DNA of 64,000 nucleotides from contig NZ_MCAS01000012.1 in assembly GCF_003610895.1 (NCBI RefSeq), positions 331,046 to 395,045 of the forward strand. The letters run 5' to 3'. Of the stretch, positions 25,611 to 34,402 are shown one piece after another. Origin of the DNA: Paraburkholderia fungorum (GTDB lineage: Bacteria; Pseudomonadota; Gammaproteobacteria; Burkholderiales; Burkholderiaceae). A model generated the notes under the pieces. The model was not told where the DNA came from. It was given only the letters and a program-made list of their open reading frames with translations, and made no database searches. Both the position numbers and the translations under genes were made by a program. Position 1 is the first letter of the stretch, and each line of letters starts with the position of its first letter.

Positions 25611-25650
25611 GTAAGCACCGCGGCGACACCGGCTGGATCCTTGCAAAATT

Positions 25651-25667
25651 GGGCGCGTGCCGCGCCC
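25651..25667 (+). terminator. Weak terminator-like hairpin after the VOC gene
   Basis: GGGCGCG (25651-25657), loop TGC, CGCGCCC (25661-25667) forms a perfect 7-bp stem 41 nt after the VOC stop, with a short TTTT at 25675. The T-run is not adjacent, so strength is doubtful. Confidence 0.35.
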
Positions 25668-25823
25668 GGACACCTTTTGCCTTCCCTCGAGGCGGCGCGG
25701 ATTGCGCCGTTCACGCTGTCCCGCGCTTGGAAAAGGCGGGCAATGCACATGTTACCGGATGCAAAATAGGGAACTGCGGCCGCCTGGCCGGGTCTGCTGC
25801 TTATTCATTTACAGGAGCCCCTC

Positions 25824-26255
25824 ATGACGCGTCCCGTCGATTCCGGCGTGATCCTCATCGCGCGCATTGCCCTTGCCGTGCTGTTTTTGTGGGGCGGCGT
25901 GATGAAACTGCTGGGCTATGCGGGCTTTGTCGGCTATCTGCATTCGAAGGGCGTGCCGTTCGTGCCGGTTGCCGCGGGGATCGCAACCGCGGTCGAGGCG
26001 CTCGGCGGCCTGCTGCTGATCGTCGGCTTCAAGGCGCGCCCACTCGCGCTCATCATGGCTGTCTACACCGTGGCCACCGCGGTGCTGGGCCACGATTTCT
26101 GGAATGTCACGGATCCCGCATTGCAGCGCGACATGGTGATCCACTTCTGGAAGAACATTGGCATCGCCGGGGGTTTCCTGCTGCTGTTCGTGACCGGGGC
26201 TGGCCGTATCAGTATCGATGGGGCGCGCGCGCCTCGCAGGGGGCTGAATCTCTAA
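25824..26255 (+). CDS. DoxX-family membrane protein
   Basis: The 143-residue protein has four predicted membrane helices. The DoxX pattern is visible: LIARIALAVLFLWGGVMKLLGY, GFVGYLHSKGVP and HDFWNV. Members link to redox and sulfur metabolism or oxidative stress, but most are uncharacterised. GGAG lies 8 nt before the ATG. It stands apart from its neighbours. Confidence 0.8.
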   Translation: MTRPVDSGVILIARIALAVLFLWGGVMKLLGYAGFVGYLHSKGVPFVPVAAGIATAVEALGGLLLIVGFKARPLALIMAVYTVATAVLGHDFWNVTDPALQRDMVIHFWKNIGIAGGFLLLFVTGAGRISIDGARAPRRGLNL

Positions 26256-26319
26256 TCACACGGTTGACGTCGTCTGGGCCGGTCGCGGCTGATTCTGGCT
26301 GTAAACAAGGGAGCAAATA

Positions 26320-26592
26320 ATGATTCAAAGTTTTGAGCAAACCATTGGCGGCAAGGTCACGCAGTTGTGCGCAAGTCTCGGCGAAGGGCCCACGCCCCAT
26401 CGCGTCATCATCAGCCTTGCCGATTCAGCGAAAACCTTGGTGGTTCTGGACGCATCGGGTTTCATCAGCACGATCAAAGCCGAAATAGAACAGCCGGAGA
26501 AGCTGATTGCCGATGCGATCGCCAAGGCGCAAAACGAAGGGCTGATCGAGCGCGCGATCGACACCGGCACGATTCAGGAAGCGCCGCTGTAA
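26320..26592 (+). CDS. Conserved-looking hypothetical protein, 90 residues
   Basis: A small soluble alpha/beta protein without signal peptide or membrane segment. I do not recognise the family. The codon pattern looks coding, the ATG has an AGG-type site (AAGGGAGC) upstream, and the sequence (for instance LADSAKTLVVLDASGFISTIKAEI) is well ordered. It lies between a DoxX gene and a convergent MFS gene. Confidence 0.55.
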   Translation: MIQSFEQTIGGKVTQLCASLGEGPTPHRVIISLADSAKTLVVLDASGFISTIKAEIEQPEKLIADAIAKAQNEGLIERAIDTGTIQEAPL

Positions 26593-26616
26593 GTCACGCT
26601 ATCAGTCAGGCTCCGG

Positions 26617-28137
26617 TCAGCGCGATTCAGAAGCGTGGCCGGAGGCGGTCTTATGGGGCTTGCTCGTCGACGCGTGCGGCTCTGGATGAACAAGGCAGCC
26701 CATTACGCCGCCCACCACCAGCAGGCCGACCGAGATGGCCGTCGCGGCTTGCATCCCCGTGACGATCTGCGTGGCGGCAGCGCCGCTCGCCAGCGCGCCG
26801 AAGGCGGCGACACCCACCGCGCCGCCCGCTTGCCGGGCAGTGTTGAGCACGGCCGACGCAGTGCCCGCGCGGCTCGCTTCTGCGGAGGCCAGCACGGCGG
26901 TGGTCATTGCCGGGACCGCGAGGCCCATCCCCGATGGAATCAGCAGGAACGGCAGCAGCAGGCCGACGAGCGGCGTGGACGCTTCGACGAAATGCAGCAG
27001 GCCATAGCCGAGCCCCGCAGTGATCGCGCCGGCGATCATCGGCACGCGTACGCCAAACCGCCCGACTACCCAACCGCTCGCCACGTTCGAGATCAGAAAG
27101 CCGCCGGTCAACGGCAGGAACGCGAGGCCCGCCTGCAGCGGGGTGTAGCCGCGCACGCGCTGCAAATACAGGCTCAGTACGAACACCATGCCGTAGTACG
27201 TCAGATTCACGCAGATGCCGAACAGCACCGCGGCATTGAAGGTGCGCTTGCTGAATAGCGAGAGCGGCAGCATCGGTGCCGCGACGCGCGATTCCACGGC
27301 GATGAAGGCCCCCGTGGCGATGAGCGCAAGCATGAAACCACCGGCCACCAACGGATGGCTCAACCCCAGTGGCCGCCATTCGATCACTGCGGCGACGAAG
27401 GCGGTGAGCGCGACAATCGCGAGGGCCTGGCCGCTCAGATCGATACCGCGGGGAGCAGCCGCGTTTGTCGTGCCGTCCTCGGGCGCCGCGCAGGCCGTAG
27501 CTGGCGCAGCAGCGTGAGCCGCAGCCGTCTGCGGCGTGCCGTTTTGCGCGGACTCGGGCCGGGGCACCCAGCGCAAAGTCGCCAGCCAACCGGCGGCGCA
27601 AATCGGCAGATTGACGAGAAAGATGCTGCGCCAGCCGAATGCCGCAATCAGCAGACCGCCGACCACAGGCCCGGCCGCGATCGCAATCGCGCCCGCTGCG
27701 GTCCACAGCCCGACGGCGCGCGCGCGCAGTTTCGGATCGTGGCCATATGAGCGGTTGAGCAGCGCCAGCGAGTTCGGCAGCATGGCAGCCGCGCCGATGC
27801 CTTGCACCGCGCGGGCGGCCACCAGCATGGTGGCATCGAGCGCCAACCCGCAGGCGAGCGACGCGAGCGCAAACAGCACGATGCCGGCCGCATACATGCG
27901 CCGGATGCCGAGCCGGTCGCCGAGTGCGCCCGCCGAGAGCATCAGTACGGCGAACGCGAGCGTGTACGCGTCGACGACCCACTGCAGCCCCGCGACATTC
28001 GCATGCAGGTCCGCACCGATCTTCGGCAGTGCGATGTTGACGATGGTCACGTCGAGTTGCGTGACGACGAAGCCGACGCTGACCGTCGCAAGAATGCGGC
28101 CGAGAGCGGGCGAGACGGGTGATGGGGATGAGTTCAT
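26617..28137 (-). CDS. MFS drug:H+ antiporter, DHA2 (EmrB/QacA) type, 14 TM
   Basis: The 506-residue transporter has the DHA2 marks TQLDVTIVNIALPKIGADL in TM1 (motif D1) and GALGDRLGIRRMYAAGIVLF (motif A), and the long Ala-rich cytoplasmic loop about residues 205-245. ATG 28137 is chosen because membrane-segment spacing then matches the family; an upstream extension to 28260 is Arg-rich. No membrane-fusion partner is adjacent, so it probably works alone. Substrate unknown. Confidence 0.83.
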   Translation of the reverse strand: MNSSPSPVSPALGRILATVSVGFVVTQLDVTIVNIALPKIGADLHANVAGLQWVVDAYTLAFAVLMLSAGALGDRLGIRRMYAAGIVLFALASLACGLALDATMLVAARAVQGIGAAAMLPNSLALLNRSYGHDPKLRARAVGLWTAAGAIAIAAGPVVGGLLIAAFGWRSIFLVNLPICAAGWLATLRWVPRPESAQNGTPQTAAAHAAAPATACAAPEDGTTNAAAPRGIDLSGQALAIVALTAFVAAVIEWRPLGLSHPLVAGGFMLALIATGAFIAVESRVAAPMLPLSLFSKRTFNAAVLFGICVNLTYYGMVFVLSLYLQRVRGYTPLQAGLAFLPLTGGFLISNVASGWVVGRFGVRVPMIAGAITAGLGYGLLHFVEASTPLVGLLLPFLLIPSGMGLAVPAMTTAVLASAEASRAGTASAVLNTARQAGGAVGVAAFGALASGAAATQIVTGMQAATAISVGLLVVGGVMGCLVHPEPHASTSKPHKTASGHASESR

Positions 28138-28247
28138 GACACACATCGTAGGCCGATGCAGCGCACGATGTTTCCGCCCGGCGTGAAGTGTGGATGTCGC
28201 CGAAACTGCGAAAGTGCCCGGGAGGCGCGGCGGGGAGCCGATGGAAC

Positions 28248-28273
28248 AACGGCGCACCACGCGGTGCGCCGTT
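28248..28273. terminator. Perfect GC-rich hairpin after the MHS transporter gene
   Basis: AACGGCGCACC (28248-28258), loop ACGC, exact complement (28263-28273). It lies 15 nt past the stop of the leftward gene at 28289. There is no T-run on the exit side, so it may act as a Rho-assisted terminator or an mRNA 3' stabiliser. Confidence 0.5.
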
Positions 28274-28288
28274 ACGCAAAAACGCTGC

Positions 28289-29590
28289 TTAGCGCGTTTG
28301 CGGCGCGTCTTTGATAAACAGCGTCGTCAAAGCCCCGAGAATACAGATTGCGCCGACGTAGAGCGGCGCGGCCATCGGATTCGACTTCATCATCAGCGAA
28401 ACCGCGATCGGTGTCAGACCGCCGAACACCGCGTAGGCGACGTTATACGAGAACGAGATGCCCGAGAATCGCACGACGGGCGGGAACGCCTTGACCAGCA
28501 CGAACGGAATCGCGCCAATCACGCCGACAAAAAGACCGGCTACGGCGTACAGCGGCACCAGGGCCGAAGTATCGACGGCGAGTTGCTGGAACATCACGTA
28601 GTACGTCACCGCCAGCGCGAGGCCGCCGATGAAAATCGTGCGCCCCGCGCCGATCCGCCCGGCGATCGAGCCTGCCATTACGCAACCGATCGTCAGGCAC
28701 AAGGTCGCCACGCAGTTCGCCAGCAGCGCGGTGGCCGGCGCGATATGGAACTGCTTTTGCAGCAGCGTCGGCGTCATCAGAATGACCACGACGATCGCGG
28801 CCGAGAGCATCCACGTGAGCAGCATCGACACGATCACGGCGCGGCCGTGGTCGCGCAGGACGGCCTTGAGCGGCACTTCCGCGGCGATCGCCTTGCGTTG
28901 CTTGAGTTCGGCGAACACCGGCGTCTCATGCAGCCAGCGGCGCAGATAAACCGAGAACATGCCGAACACGCCGCCCACGAGGAACGGAATGCGCCATGCG
29001 TAAGCGGCAATTTCCGCCGGCGCGAAGTGGCGGTTTACCGCCGAAGCGATCAGCGAGCCGAGCAGGATGCCTGCCGTTAGGCCGGCCGTCAGCGTGCCGC
29101 ATGCATAGCCGACGTGCCGCTGCGGCACGTGCTCGGAGACGAACACCCAGGCGCCCGGCACTTCGCCGCCGACCGCCGCGCCTTGCATCACGCGGAACAG
29201 CAGCAGCAAGACCGGCGCCAGCACGCCGATGCTGGCGTAGGTGGGCAGCAGGCCCATCATCAGCGTCGGCACCGACATCAACAGGACGCTCAGCGTGAAC
29301 ATGCGCTTGCGGCCGAACAGGTCGCCGAAGTGCGCCATGATGATGCCGCCAAGCGGCCGTGCCAGATAGCCTGCCGCGAAGATGCCGAAGGTCTGCACCT
29401 GGCGCAGCCAGTCCGGCATCGCGGCGGGGAAGAACAACTGGCCGATTGCCGGCGCAAAGAATACGAAGATGATGAAGTCGTAAAACTCCAGCGCCCCGCC
29501 GAGCGCGGCGAGGCCGAGCGTCTTGTAATCGCTTCGCCCAAGAGGGCGTGGGGTGACAGCCTGCGCTCCACCCAGATTTGTCGCTTGCAT
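28289..29590 (-). CDS. MFS metabolite:H+ symporter (MHS family)
   Basis: The 433-residue, 12-TM symporter resembles the ProP/KgtP group, which imports carboxylates or betaines. Landmarks are ALEFYDFIIFVFFAP in TM1, RPLGGIIMAHFGDLFGRKRMF (motif A), and GAAVGGEVPGAWVFVSEHVP in TM4-5. ATG 29590 is taken; an upstream ATG at 29668 adds an unlikely charged leader. Substrate cannot be told from sequence. Confidence 0.82.
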   Translation of the reverse strand: MQATNLGGAQAVTPRPLGRSDYKTLGLAALGGALEFYDFIIFVFFAPAIGQLFFPAAMPDWLRQVQTFGIFAAGYLARPLGGIIMAHFGDLFGRKRMFTLSVLLMSVPTLMMGLLPTYASIGVLAPVLLLLFRVMQGAAVGGEVPGAWVFVSEHVPQRHVGYACGTLTAGLTAGILLGSLIASAVNRHFAPAEIAAYAWRIPFLVGGVFGMFSVYLRRWLHETPVFAELKQRKAIAAEVPLKAVLRDHGRAVIVSMLLTWMLSAAIVVVILMTPTLLQKQFHIAPATALLANCVATLCLTIGCVMAGSIAGRIGAGRTIFIGGLALAVTYYVMFQQLAVDTSALVPLYAVAGLFVGVIGAIPFVLVKAFPPVVRFSGISFSYNVAYAVFGGLTPIAVSLMMKSNPMAAPLYVGAICILGALTTLFIKDAPQTR

Positions 29591-29998
29591 TGCTTGTGTC
29601 TTGTCTTGAATTGGGAGCCACACGTAGCGCGTGGAAATACGGCGGTCGTCGGGCGAGAAGTGTGACAAGCGCTGGGTAGAGCACGGGACACCGGCGCGCC
29701 GGCCCGGGTAGGGCCAGCGTGATGACGACTGGGACCAGGGCGGGGATTTTACAGGACGAAAGCTGTTCGCTTCGGGAAGTACTTAATTAGACTGGAAAAG
29801 GTTCCCCAAAACCTGCCTTCTCGGCAGTTTGCTGTGCCAAGAGGGCGGTGTGCCGTGCGAGCTCTCGCTTTCCGCGTAGGAACGCGGCACGCACCTGTCG
29901 GAACCGGGCGATTGATGCGCAAATTAGGAATGCTCCTATGGGATGACCTGGGCGTCCCTCTGAGAATCGCGTCCGAGCTATCAGTTGAGAGTCATCCC
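29591..29998. promoter_or_regulatory. Divergent promoter region of the MHS transporter and response regulator
   Basis: This 408-bp gap between two divergent starts has no credible gene. It contains the 12-bp palindrome CCGGCGCGCCGG (29691-29702) and an AT-richer patch (29770-29800) that could hold promoters. The response-regulator frame stays open upstream to 29834, but that extension has no domain. Confidence 0.35.
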
Positions 29999-30718
29999 AT
30001 GCGCATTGCCATCCTTCAGCGTGACCCCGTCCTGCGTCAATCGATCGAAAAAGTCCTCATGAGCGCCGGCCATACCTGTATGGCTTACGACGACGGTCTG
30101 AGCATGTCGAAAGCGCTCGCCCGTTCCACCGTGGATTTGCTGGTGCTTGACTGGCAAGGCGGCCGCCTGTCGGGCGCCGAGGTGCTGCGCTCGGTGCGCG
30201 CGGTCGGCGGCGACCGGCTGCCGGTCCTGTTCGCCTCGGCGGAGACATCCGAGGACAGCGCGGTGCGTGCCTTTGTCAGCGGGGCAGACGACTATGTCGT
30301 GCTGCCGTTGCGGCCGGGCGAGTTTCGCGAGCGCGTCAAGGCGTTACTGCGGCGCGCCTATCCGGAGCGTTTCAGCGCCGCGAGCTTCGACGTCGGTCCC
30401 TACCATTTCGACACGCATCGCCAGCTCGTCATGCTGCGCGGCCAGCCGGTGCCGTTGTCGGGTACGCAATACCGGCTGGCGTCGCTGTTCTTTTCCAATA
30501 TTGGCCGTGTGCTGTCGCGCGACCATATCTTCGCGATGGTGTGGGGCCGCGAGTTTCGCGAATTCACCCGCACCATCGACAGCCACGTGTCGCGCCTGCG
30601 TTTGCTGCTCGAGATCGAGCCGCAGAACGATTTCCGGCTGCAGCCCGTTTACAAGAGCGGCTATCGGCTGCTGCACCTGCGGCAAGACGAAGCGGGGGAG
30701 CAGAAGCAGGCGGCCTGA
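29999..30718 (+). CDS. Orphan OmpR-type response regulator with atypical receiver
   Basis: A 239-residue protein: receiver domain (1-120) and OmpR-type winged helix (about 132-230, FDTHRQLVMLRGQPVPLSG, HVSRLRLLL, GYRLL). The phosphoacceptor Asp51 is present (LLVLDW). The acidic pair at the N-terminus is reduced to one Asp (AILQRDPVL), and the conserved Lys of the usual YLxKPF motif is replaced (DDYVVLPLRP). No histidine kinase is nearby. It may be regulated without normal phosphorelay. Start ATG 29999 follows domain limits. Confidence 0.82.
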   Translation: MRIAILQRDPVLRQSIEKVLMSAGHTCMAYDDGLSMSKALARSTVDLLVLDWQGGRLSGAEVLRSVRAVGGDRLPVLFASAETSEDSAVRAFVSGADDYVVLPLRPGEFRERVKALLRRAYPERFSAASFDVGPYHFDTHRQLVMLRGQPVPLSGTQYRLASLFFSNIGRVLSRDHIFAMVWGREFREFTRTIDSHVSRLRLLLEIEPQNDFRLQPVYKSGYRLLHLRQDEAGEQKQAA

Positions 30719-30730
30719 GCCTGCCGCAAC

Positions 30731-31636
30731 TCAAACCTGCGGCAGCACCGGCCGGGTCTCGATCGCCCGGCGGATCAACGCTTCAACGGCCTTGCGTTCA
30801 TCGCCGGCCAAGGGCAGGCGCGGCGGCCGGACCGGCTCCGTGCCAAGCCCGACGATCGTCTCGGCCAGCTTGATGTTTTGCACCAGCTTCGCCGAGACGT
30901 CGAGCGCGAGCAGGGGCGCGAACCAGCGATAGATCGCGCGCGCTTCTTCAAGACGGCCCGCCTTCAGCAACCTGTAAATCACGACCGTCTCGCGCGGAAA
31001 CGCGCATACCAGACCGGCTACCCAGCCATGCGCGCCCATCAATATGGCTTCCATCGCGAGATTGTCGACTCCGCACAGAATCGCGAAGCGATCACCGACC
31101 ACATTGATCAGATCGGTTACGCGGCGCACGTCGCCGCATGATTCCTTGATCGCGACGATCTTCTTTTCGTCGGCGATTTCCGCGAACATCTCGGGCGTCA
31201 TGTCGACGCCATAGGCCAGCGGATTGTTGTAGATCATCAGGGGCAGCGCACTCGCGTCGGCGACGCTGCGAAAGTGATGCAGCGTTTCACGCCGGTCCGA
31301 CAGATAACGCAGCCCGGGCAGCACCATGAAACCCGCCGCGCCATGTCCGCTACCGGCTTCGGCCTGGCGGCAGGCGTCGAGCGTGCTGTTCTCGGCGATC
31401 GTCAGCAATACCGGGACGCGTCCGCGTGAGGCTTCGACCGCGACGTCGAGCACTTCCAGCTTCTCGTCCAGCGAAAGGGTCGACGCTTCGCCGAGCGATC
31501 CACACACGATGATGCCGTCAACTCCAGCGTCGATCTGCGCGTCGATATTCTTCGCGGTCCATTGGCGATCTATGCTGAAATCCGCGTGAAATTTGGTGGT
31601 TACCGCAGGCCATACGCCTTCCCAGATATGCGCCAC
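30731..31636 (-). CDS. DapA-family deaminase, probable 1-pyrroline-4-hydroxy-2-carboxylate deaminase
   Basis: A 301-residue TIM-barrel of the DHDPS superfamily. The Schiff-base Lys lies in IVAIKESCGDVRR (about 162) and the Tyr in MIYNNPLAYG (about 135). The usual GTTGE-like motif reads CGSLGEASTLS. Its position, divergent from a hydroxyproline epimerase and a D-hydroxyproline dehydrogenase, indicates the deaminase/dehydratase that turns 1-pyrroline-4-hydroxy-2-carboxylate into alpha-ketoglutarate semialdehyde. That role is inference from context; the family alone covers many lyases. Confidence 0.78.
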   Translation of the reverse strand: MAHIWEGVWPAVTTKFHADFSIDRQWTAKNIDAQIDAGVDGIIVCGSLGEASTLSLDEKLEVLDVAVEASRGRVPVLLTIAENSTLDACRQAEAGSGHGAAGFMVLPGLRYLSDRRETLHHFRSVADASALPLMIYNNPLAYGVDMTPEMFAEIADEKKIVAIKESCGDVRRVTDLINVVGDRFAILCGVDNLAMEAILMGAHGWVAGLVCAFPRETVVIYRLLKAGRLEEARAIYRWFAPLLALDVSAKLVQNIKLAETIVGLGTEPVRPPRLPLAGDERKAVEALIRRAIETRPVLPQV

Positions 31637-31993
31637 GATTGCTCTCCCGAGTGAGTTGAATTGAAGCGCAGTGTAAGCAGGGAAAATGCCGCCGTCTTGC
31701 GTGATTCATGCGTGGCTGATGACGATTTCAGCATAGTGCTCGCGCGTGTGGGCCCAGCAAGATGAACCAGTTCAGCTATTTCAGGACAGTGCGCGAAATG
31801 CGTCGAGATCTTATGGGCGGGGCCTTGCGTGCGTTCTCGAATCCGTTCGGAAGGTGCTGTTCAGATACGGGATGTGTCCAGTTTTCAAAGAGTGGGCGGT
31901 GCGGGTGCGAGCGCAGTGATTATGCTGAAATCGTCACAATCCGCGATTAAGCACACCAAGACTGCGACGCCCGGCATTCCTACCATGTGCATC
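31637..31993. promoter_or_regulatory. Divergent promoter region with paired 16-bp elements
   Basis: The 357-bp gap carries TATGCTGAAATCGTCA twice. One copy is on the forward strand at 31921-31936, 58 bp before the epimerase ATG; the other is on the reverse strand at 31720-31735, 84 bp before the deaminase ATG. Each copy thus has the same orientation relative to the gene it precedes. A third, partial copy (the first 12 bases) is at 31571-31582 inside the start of the deaminase gene. These are strong candidates for binding sites of the regulator at 35812. No gene is evident in the gap. Confidence 0.7.
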
Positions 31994-32941
31994 ATGAAAA
32001 CCCTCGATATCATCGACTCGCACACCGGCGGTGAACCGACCCGCCTGGTGGTGTCGGGTGGCCCGGCGCTTGGCGGCGGCACGCTGGCGCAGCGTCTGGA
32101 CGTGTTTCGCACGCATTTCGACGACTGGCGCGCGGGCGTCGTCACGGAACCGCGCGGCTCGGACGTGGTGGTCGGTGCGCTGCTCTGCGAGCCGGACGAC
32201 CCGGCATGCGCGGCCGGCGTGATCTTTTTCAACAACGTGGGCTATCTCGGCATGTGCGGACACGGCACGATCGGCCTCGTGGTCTCGCTCGCGCACATGG
32301 GGCGGATCGGGCCGGGGCGTCATCGGATCGAGACGCCGGTCGGCCTCGTCGAGGCGACGCTCAACGAGGACGGCAGCGTGGCCGTGCGCAACGTGCCGGC
32401 TTATCGCTACCGGCAAGGCGTTCAGGTGGACGTGCCGGGCTACGGCAAATTGACCGGCGACATCGGCTGGGGCGGCAATTGGTTCTTTCTCGTCGCCGAC
32501 CACCGGCACGCGCTGGAGGCGGCCCGGATCGCCGAGCTGAGCGCATTCAGCGCGGCAATCCGCGATGCGCTGATCGCGCAGCGTATTACCGGTGCAGACG
32601 GCGCCCTGATCGATCACGTCGAACTTTTTGGACCCGGTTCGCGCGACGGCATCGACAGCCGCAGTTTCGTTCTCTGTCCCGGCAACGCATACGATCGCTC
32701 ACCGTGCGGTACCGGCACGAGCGCGAAAATCGCCTGCCTGGCGGCGGACGGCAAGCTCGCTGAAGGCGCGGTGTGGCGGCAGGAGAGCATTATCGGCAGC
32801 GTATTCGAGGCGAGCTATCGTCACGCGGGCGATGGCGTCTCGGTGATTCCGACCATCACCGGCCACGCGCACATCATGGCCGAAGGGCGTTTGTGTTTCG
32901 ACGAGCGTGATCCGTTCGCCTGGGGCATCCGCACGGCATGA
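31994..32941 (+). CDS. lhpA: 4-hydroxyproline 2-epimerase
   Basis: The 315-residue enzyme belongs to the proline racemase family and converts trans-4-hydroxy-L-proline to cis-4-hydroxy-D-proline. Both catalytic Cys residues are present: [12 protein letters not shown] and [10 protein letters not shown]. This separates it from the dehydratase branch, which has a Thr at the second site. [12 protein letters not shown] starts the domain. ATG 31994 is preferred; an ATG at 31985 is also in frame. Its end overlaps the oxidase start by 4 nt (ATGA). Confidence 0.88.
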   Translation: MKTLDIIDSHTGGEPTRLVVSGGPALGGGTLAQRLDVFRTHFDDWRAGVVTEPRGSDVVVGALLCEPDDPACAAGVIFFNNVGYLGMCGHGTIGLVVSLAHMGRIGPGRHRIETPVGLVEATLNEDGSVAVRNVPAYRYRQGVQVDVPGYGKLTGDIGWGGNWFFLVADHRHALEAARIAELSAFSAAIRDALIAQRITGADGALIDHVELFGPGSRDGIDSRSFVLCPGNAYDRSPCGTGTSAKIACLAADGKLAEGAVWRQESIIGSVFEASYRHAGDGVSVIPTITGHAHIMAEGRLCFDERDPFAWGIRTA

Positions 32942-34068
32942 CGGCGGACGCGTTGATTGTCGGGGCCGGCATTGTCGGCGCGGCTTGCGCGGCTGAGCTG
33001 GCCGCGCTCGGCATGCAGGTCGAGGTACTCGACGCACAGGGCATCGGCGGCGGCGCGACGGCGGCGGGCATGGGCCATATCGTCGTGATGAACGACTCGC
33101 CCGCGGAATTCGCGTTGAGCCGCTATTCGCGCGACTTGTGGCTGGCGCTCGCGCCACAATTGCGCGCGCGCGACGGGTTCGCGCGCTGCGGCACGCTATG
33201 GGTCGCAGCCGACGACGAGGAGTGGCAAGCCGCCCGCACCATGCACGCCGCGTTCGAAGCACAGGGCGTGTCGGCACAGATGCTCGACGCTTCCGAGTTG
33301 CGAGCGTGCGAGCCGGCGCTGGCGCAGTCGATGGCCGGCGGCCTGCGGATCGAACACGACAGCATTGTGTATGCGCCCACCGTCGCCGAATGGCTGCTGA
33401 CGCAATCCTCAGGAGTCGAGAATATCCAGGTGCGGCTCGGCGCGCGGGTTGCCGCCATCAGTAACAGCGGCGTGACGCTGGCCGACGGCGAGCGCATCGG
33501 CGCCGCCCATGTGATCGTGGCCAATGGCCTGGGCGCGCAGCAATTGCTGCGCTCGCTGCCGTTGCAGCCCAAGAAAGGTCACCTGCTGATCACCGACCGT
33601 TATCCCGAACTCATTCGTCATCAACTGCTCGAACTCGGCTACATCAAGAGCGCGCATCATGCAGCCGGCACCTCGGTGGCATTCAATGCGCAGCCGCGGC
33701 CTACCGGCCAGTTGCTGATCGGCTCGTCGCGCCAGTTCGATACAAGCGATCCCGCCGTCGACCTGCCGGTGCTCGCCCAGATGCTACAGCGCGCCGCGCA
33801 CTACCTGCCGGTTCTGCCGACGCTCAATGGCATCCGCGCGTGGACCGGCTTTCGAGCGGCGTCGCCTGACGGATTGCCCTTGATCGGCCCGGCCGGCGAC
33901 TTTGCACCCGGCGTGTGGCTCGCGGTAGGACACGAAGGTCTAGGCGTGACGACCTCGCTCGCGAGCGCAAAGTTGCTGGCCGCGCAAATCGTGGGGAACG
34001 TCGCGCCGATTCCCGTCGAACCCTACTTGCCGGGCCGTTTTGCGCAAGAGATGGCGACCCATGACTAA
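32938..34068 (+). CDS. FAD-dependent D-hydroxyproline dehydrogenase, DAO subunit
   Basis: A 376-residue DAO-family flavoprotein with the N-terminal dinucleotide fold ([18 protein letters not shown]) and C-terminal [21 protein letters not shown]. It forms the catalytic beta-like subunit that oxidises cis-4-hydroxy-D-proline to 1-pyrroline-4-hydroxy-2-carboxylate, passing electrons through the two next gene products. It overlaps both neighbours by 4 and 8 nt, so the three subunit genes and the epimerase are translationally coupled. Confidence 0.82.
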   Translation: MTADALIVGAGIVGAACAAELAALGMQVEVLDAQGIGGGATAAGMGHIVVMNDSPAEFALSRYSRDLWLALAPQLRARDGFARCGTLWVAADDEEWQAARTMHAAFEAQGVSAQMLDASELRACEPALAQSMAGGLRIEHDSIVYAPTVAEWLLTQSSGVENIQVRLGARVAAISNSGVTLADGERIGAAHVIVANGLGAQQLLRSLPLQPKKGHLLITDRYPELIRHQLLELGYIKSAHHAAGTSVAFNAQPRPTGQLLIGSSRQFDTSDPAVDLPVLAQMLQRAAHYLPVLPTLNGIRAWTGFRAASPDGLPLIGPAGDFAPGVWLAVGHEGLGVTTSLASAKLLAAQIVGNVAPIPVEPYLPGRFAQEMATHD

Positions 34069-34402
34069 CGCCAATGCAATTCACCTCCACCTGACGATCG
34101 ACGGTAGGCGCGTCGCGGTCGAAGCGGGTACGACTGTGGCCGCGGCGCTTGTGATTGCGGGCGCGAGCGGCACGCGGACATCGGTTGGCGGCGAGGCGCG
34201 CGCGGCACTGTGCGGCATGGGTGTGTGCGAGGAGTGCCGCGTCACGATCGACGGCCGGGCGCACGCGGTGGCGTGCCAGACGCTTTGCCGTGACGGGCAA
34301 GTGGTTTGCACGACGGTCGAGACAAACGGCGAGGGCAACACGATCACAACTATCCACGCCACTGCCGCCGAGGGCACGGACACCGTCACAGGCTCACGAT
34401 GA
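34061..34402 (+). CDS. [2Fe-2S] subunit of the D-hydroxyproline dehydrogenase
   Basis: The 113-residue ferredoxin-fold subunit carries the cluster motif CGMGVCEEC (about residues 49-57) with a fourth Cys in VACQTLC. It resembles the small subunit of heteromeric sarcosine/hydroxyproline dehydrogenases. Its start overlaps the preceding gene by 8 nt and its stop overlaps the next start by 4 nt. The C-terminal 25 residues are Thr-rich and probably disordered. Confidence 0.8.
   Translation: MTNANAIHLHLTIDGRRVAVEAGTTVAAALVIAGASGTRTSVGGEARAALCGMGVCEECRVTIDGRAHAVACQTLCRDGQVVCTTVETNGEGNTITTIHATAAEGTDTVTGSR

Noticed and set aside
29834..29998. 55-codon N-terminal extension of the response regulator
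   Set aside because: The receiver domain begins exactly at the ATG at 29999 and the upstream part has no domain.
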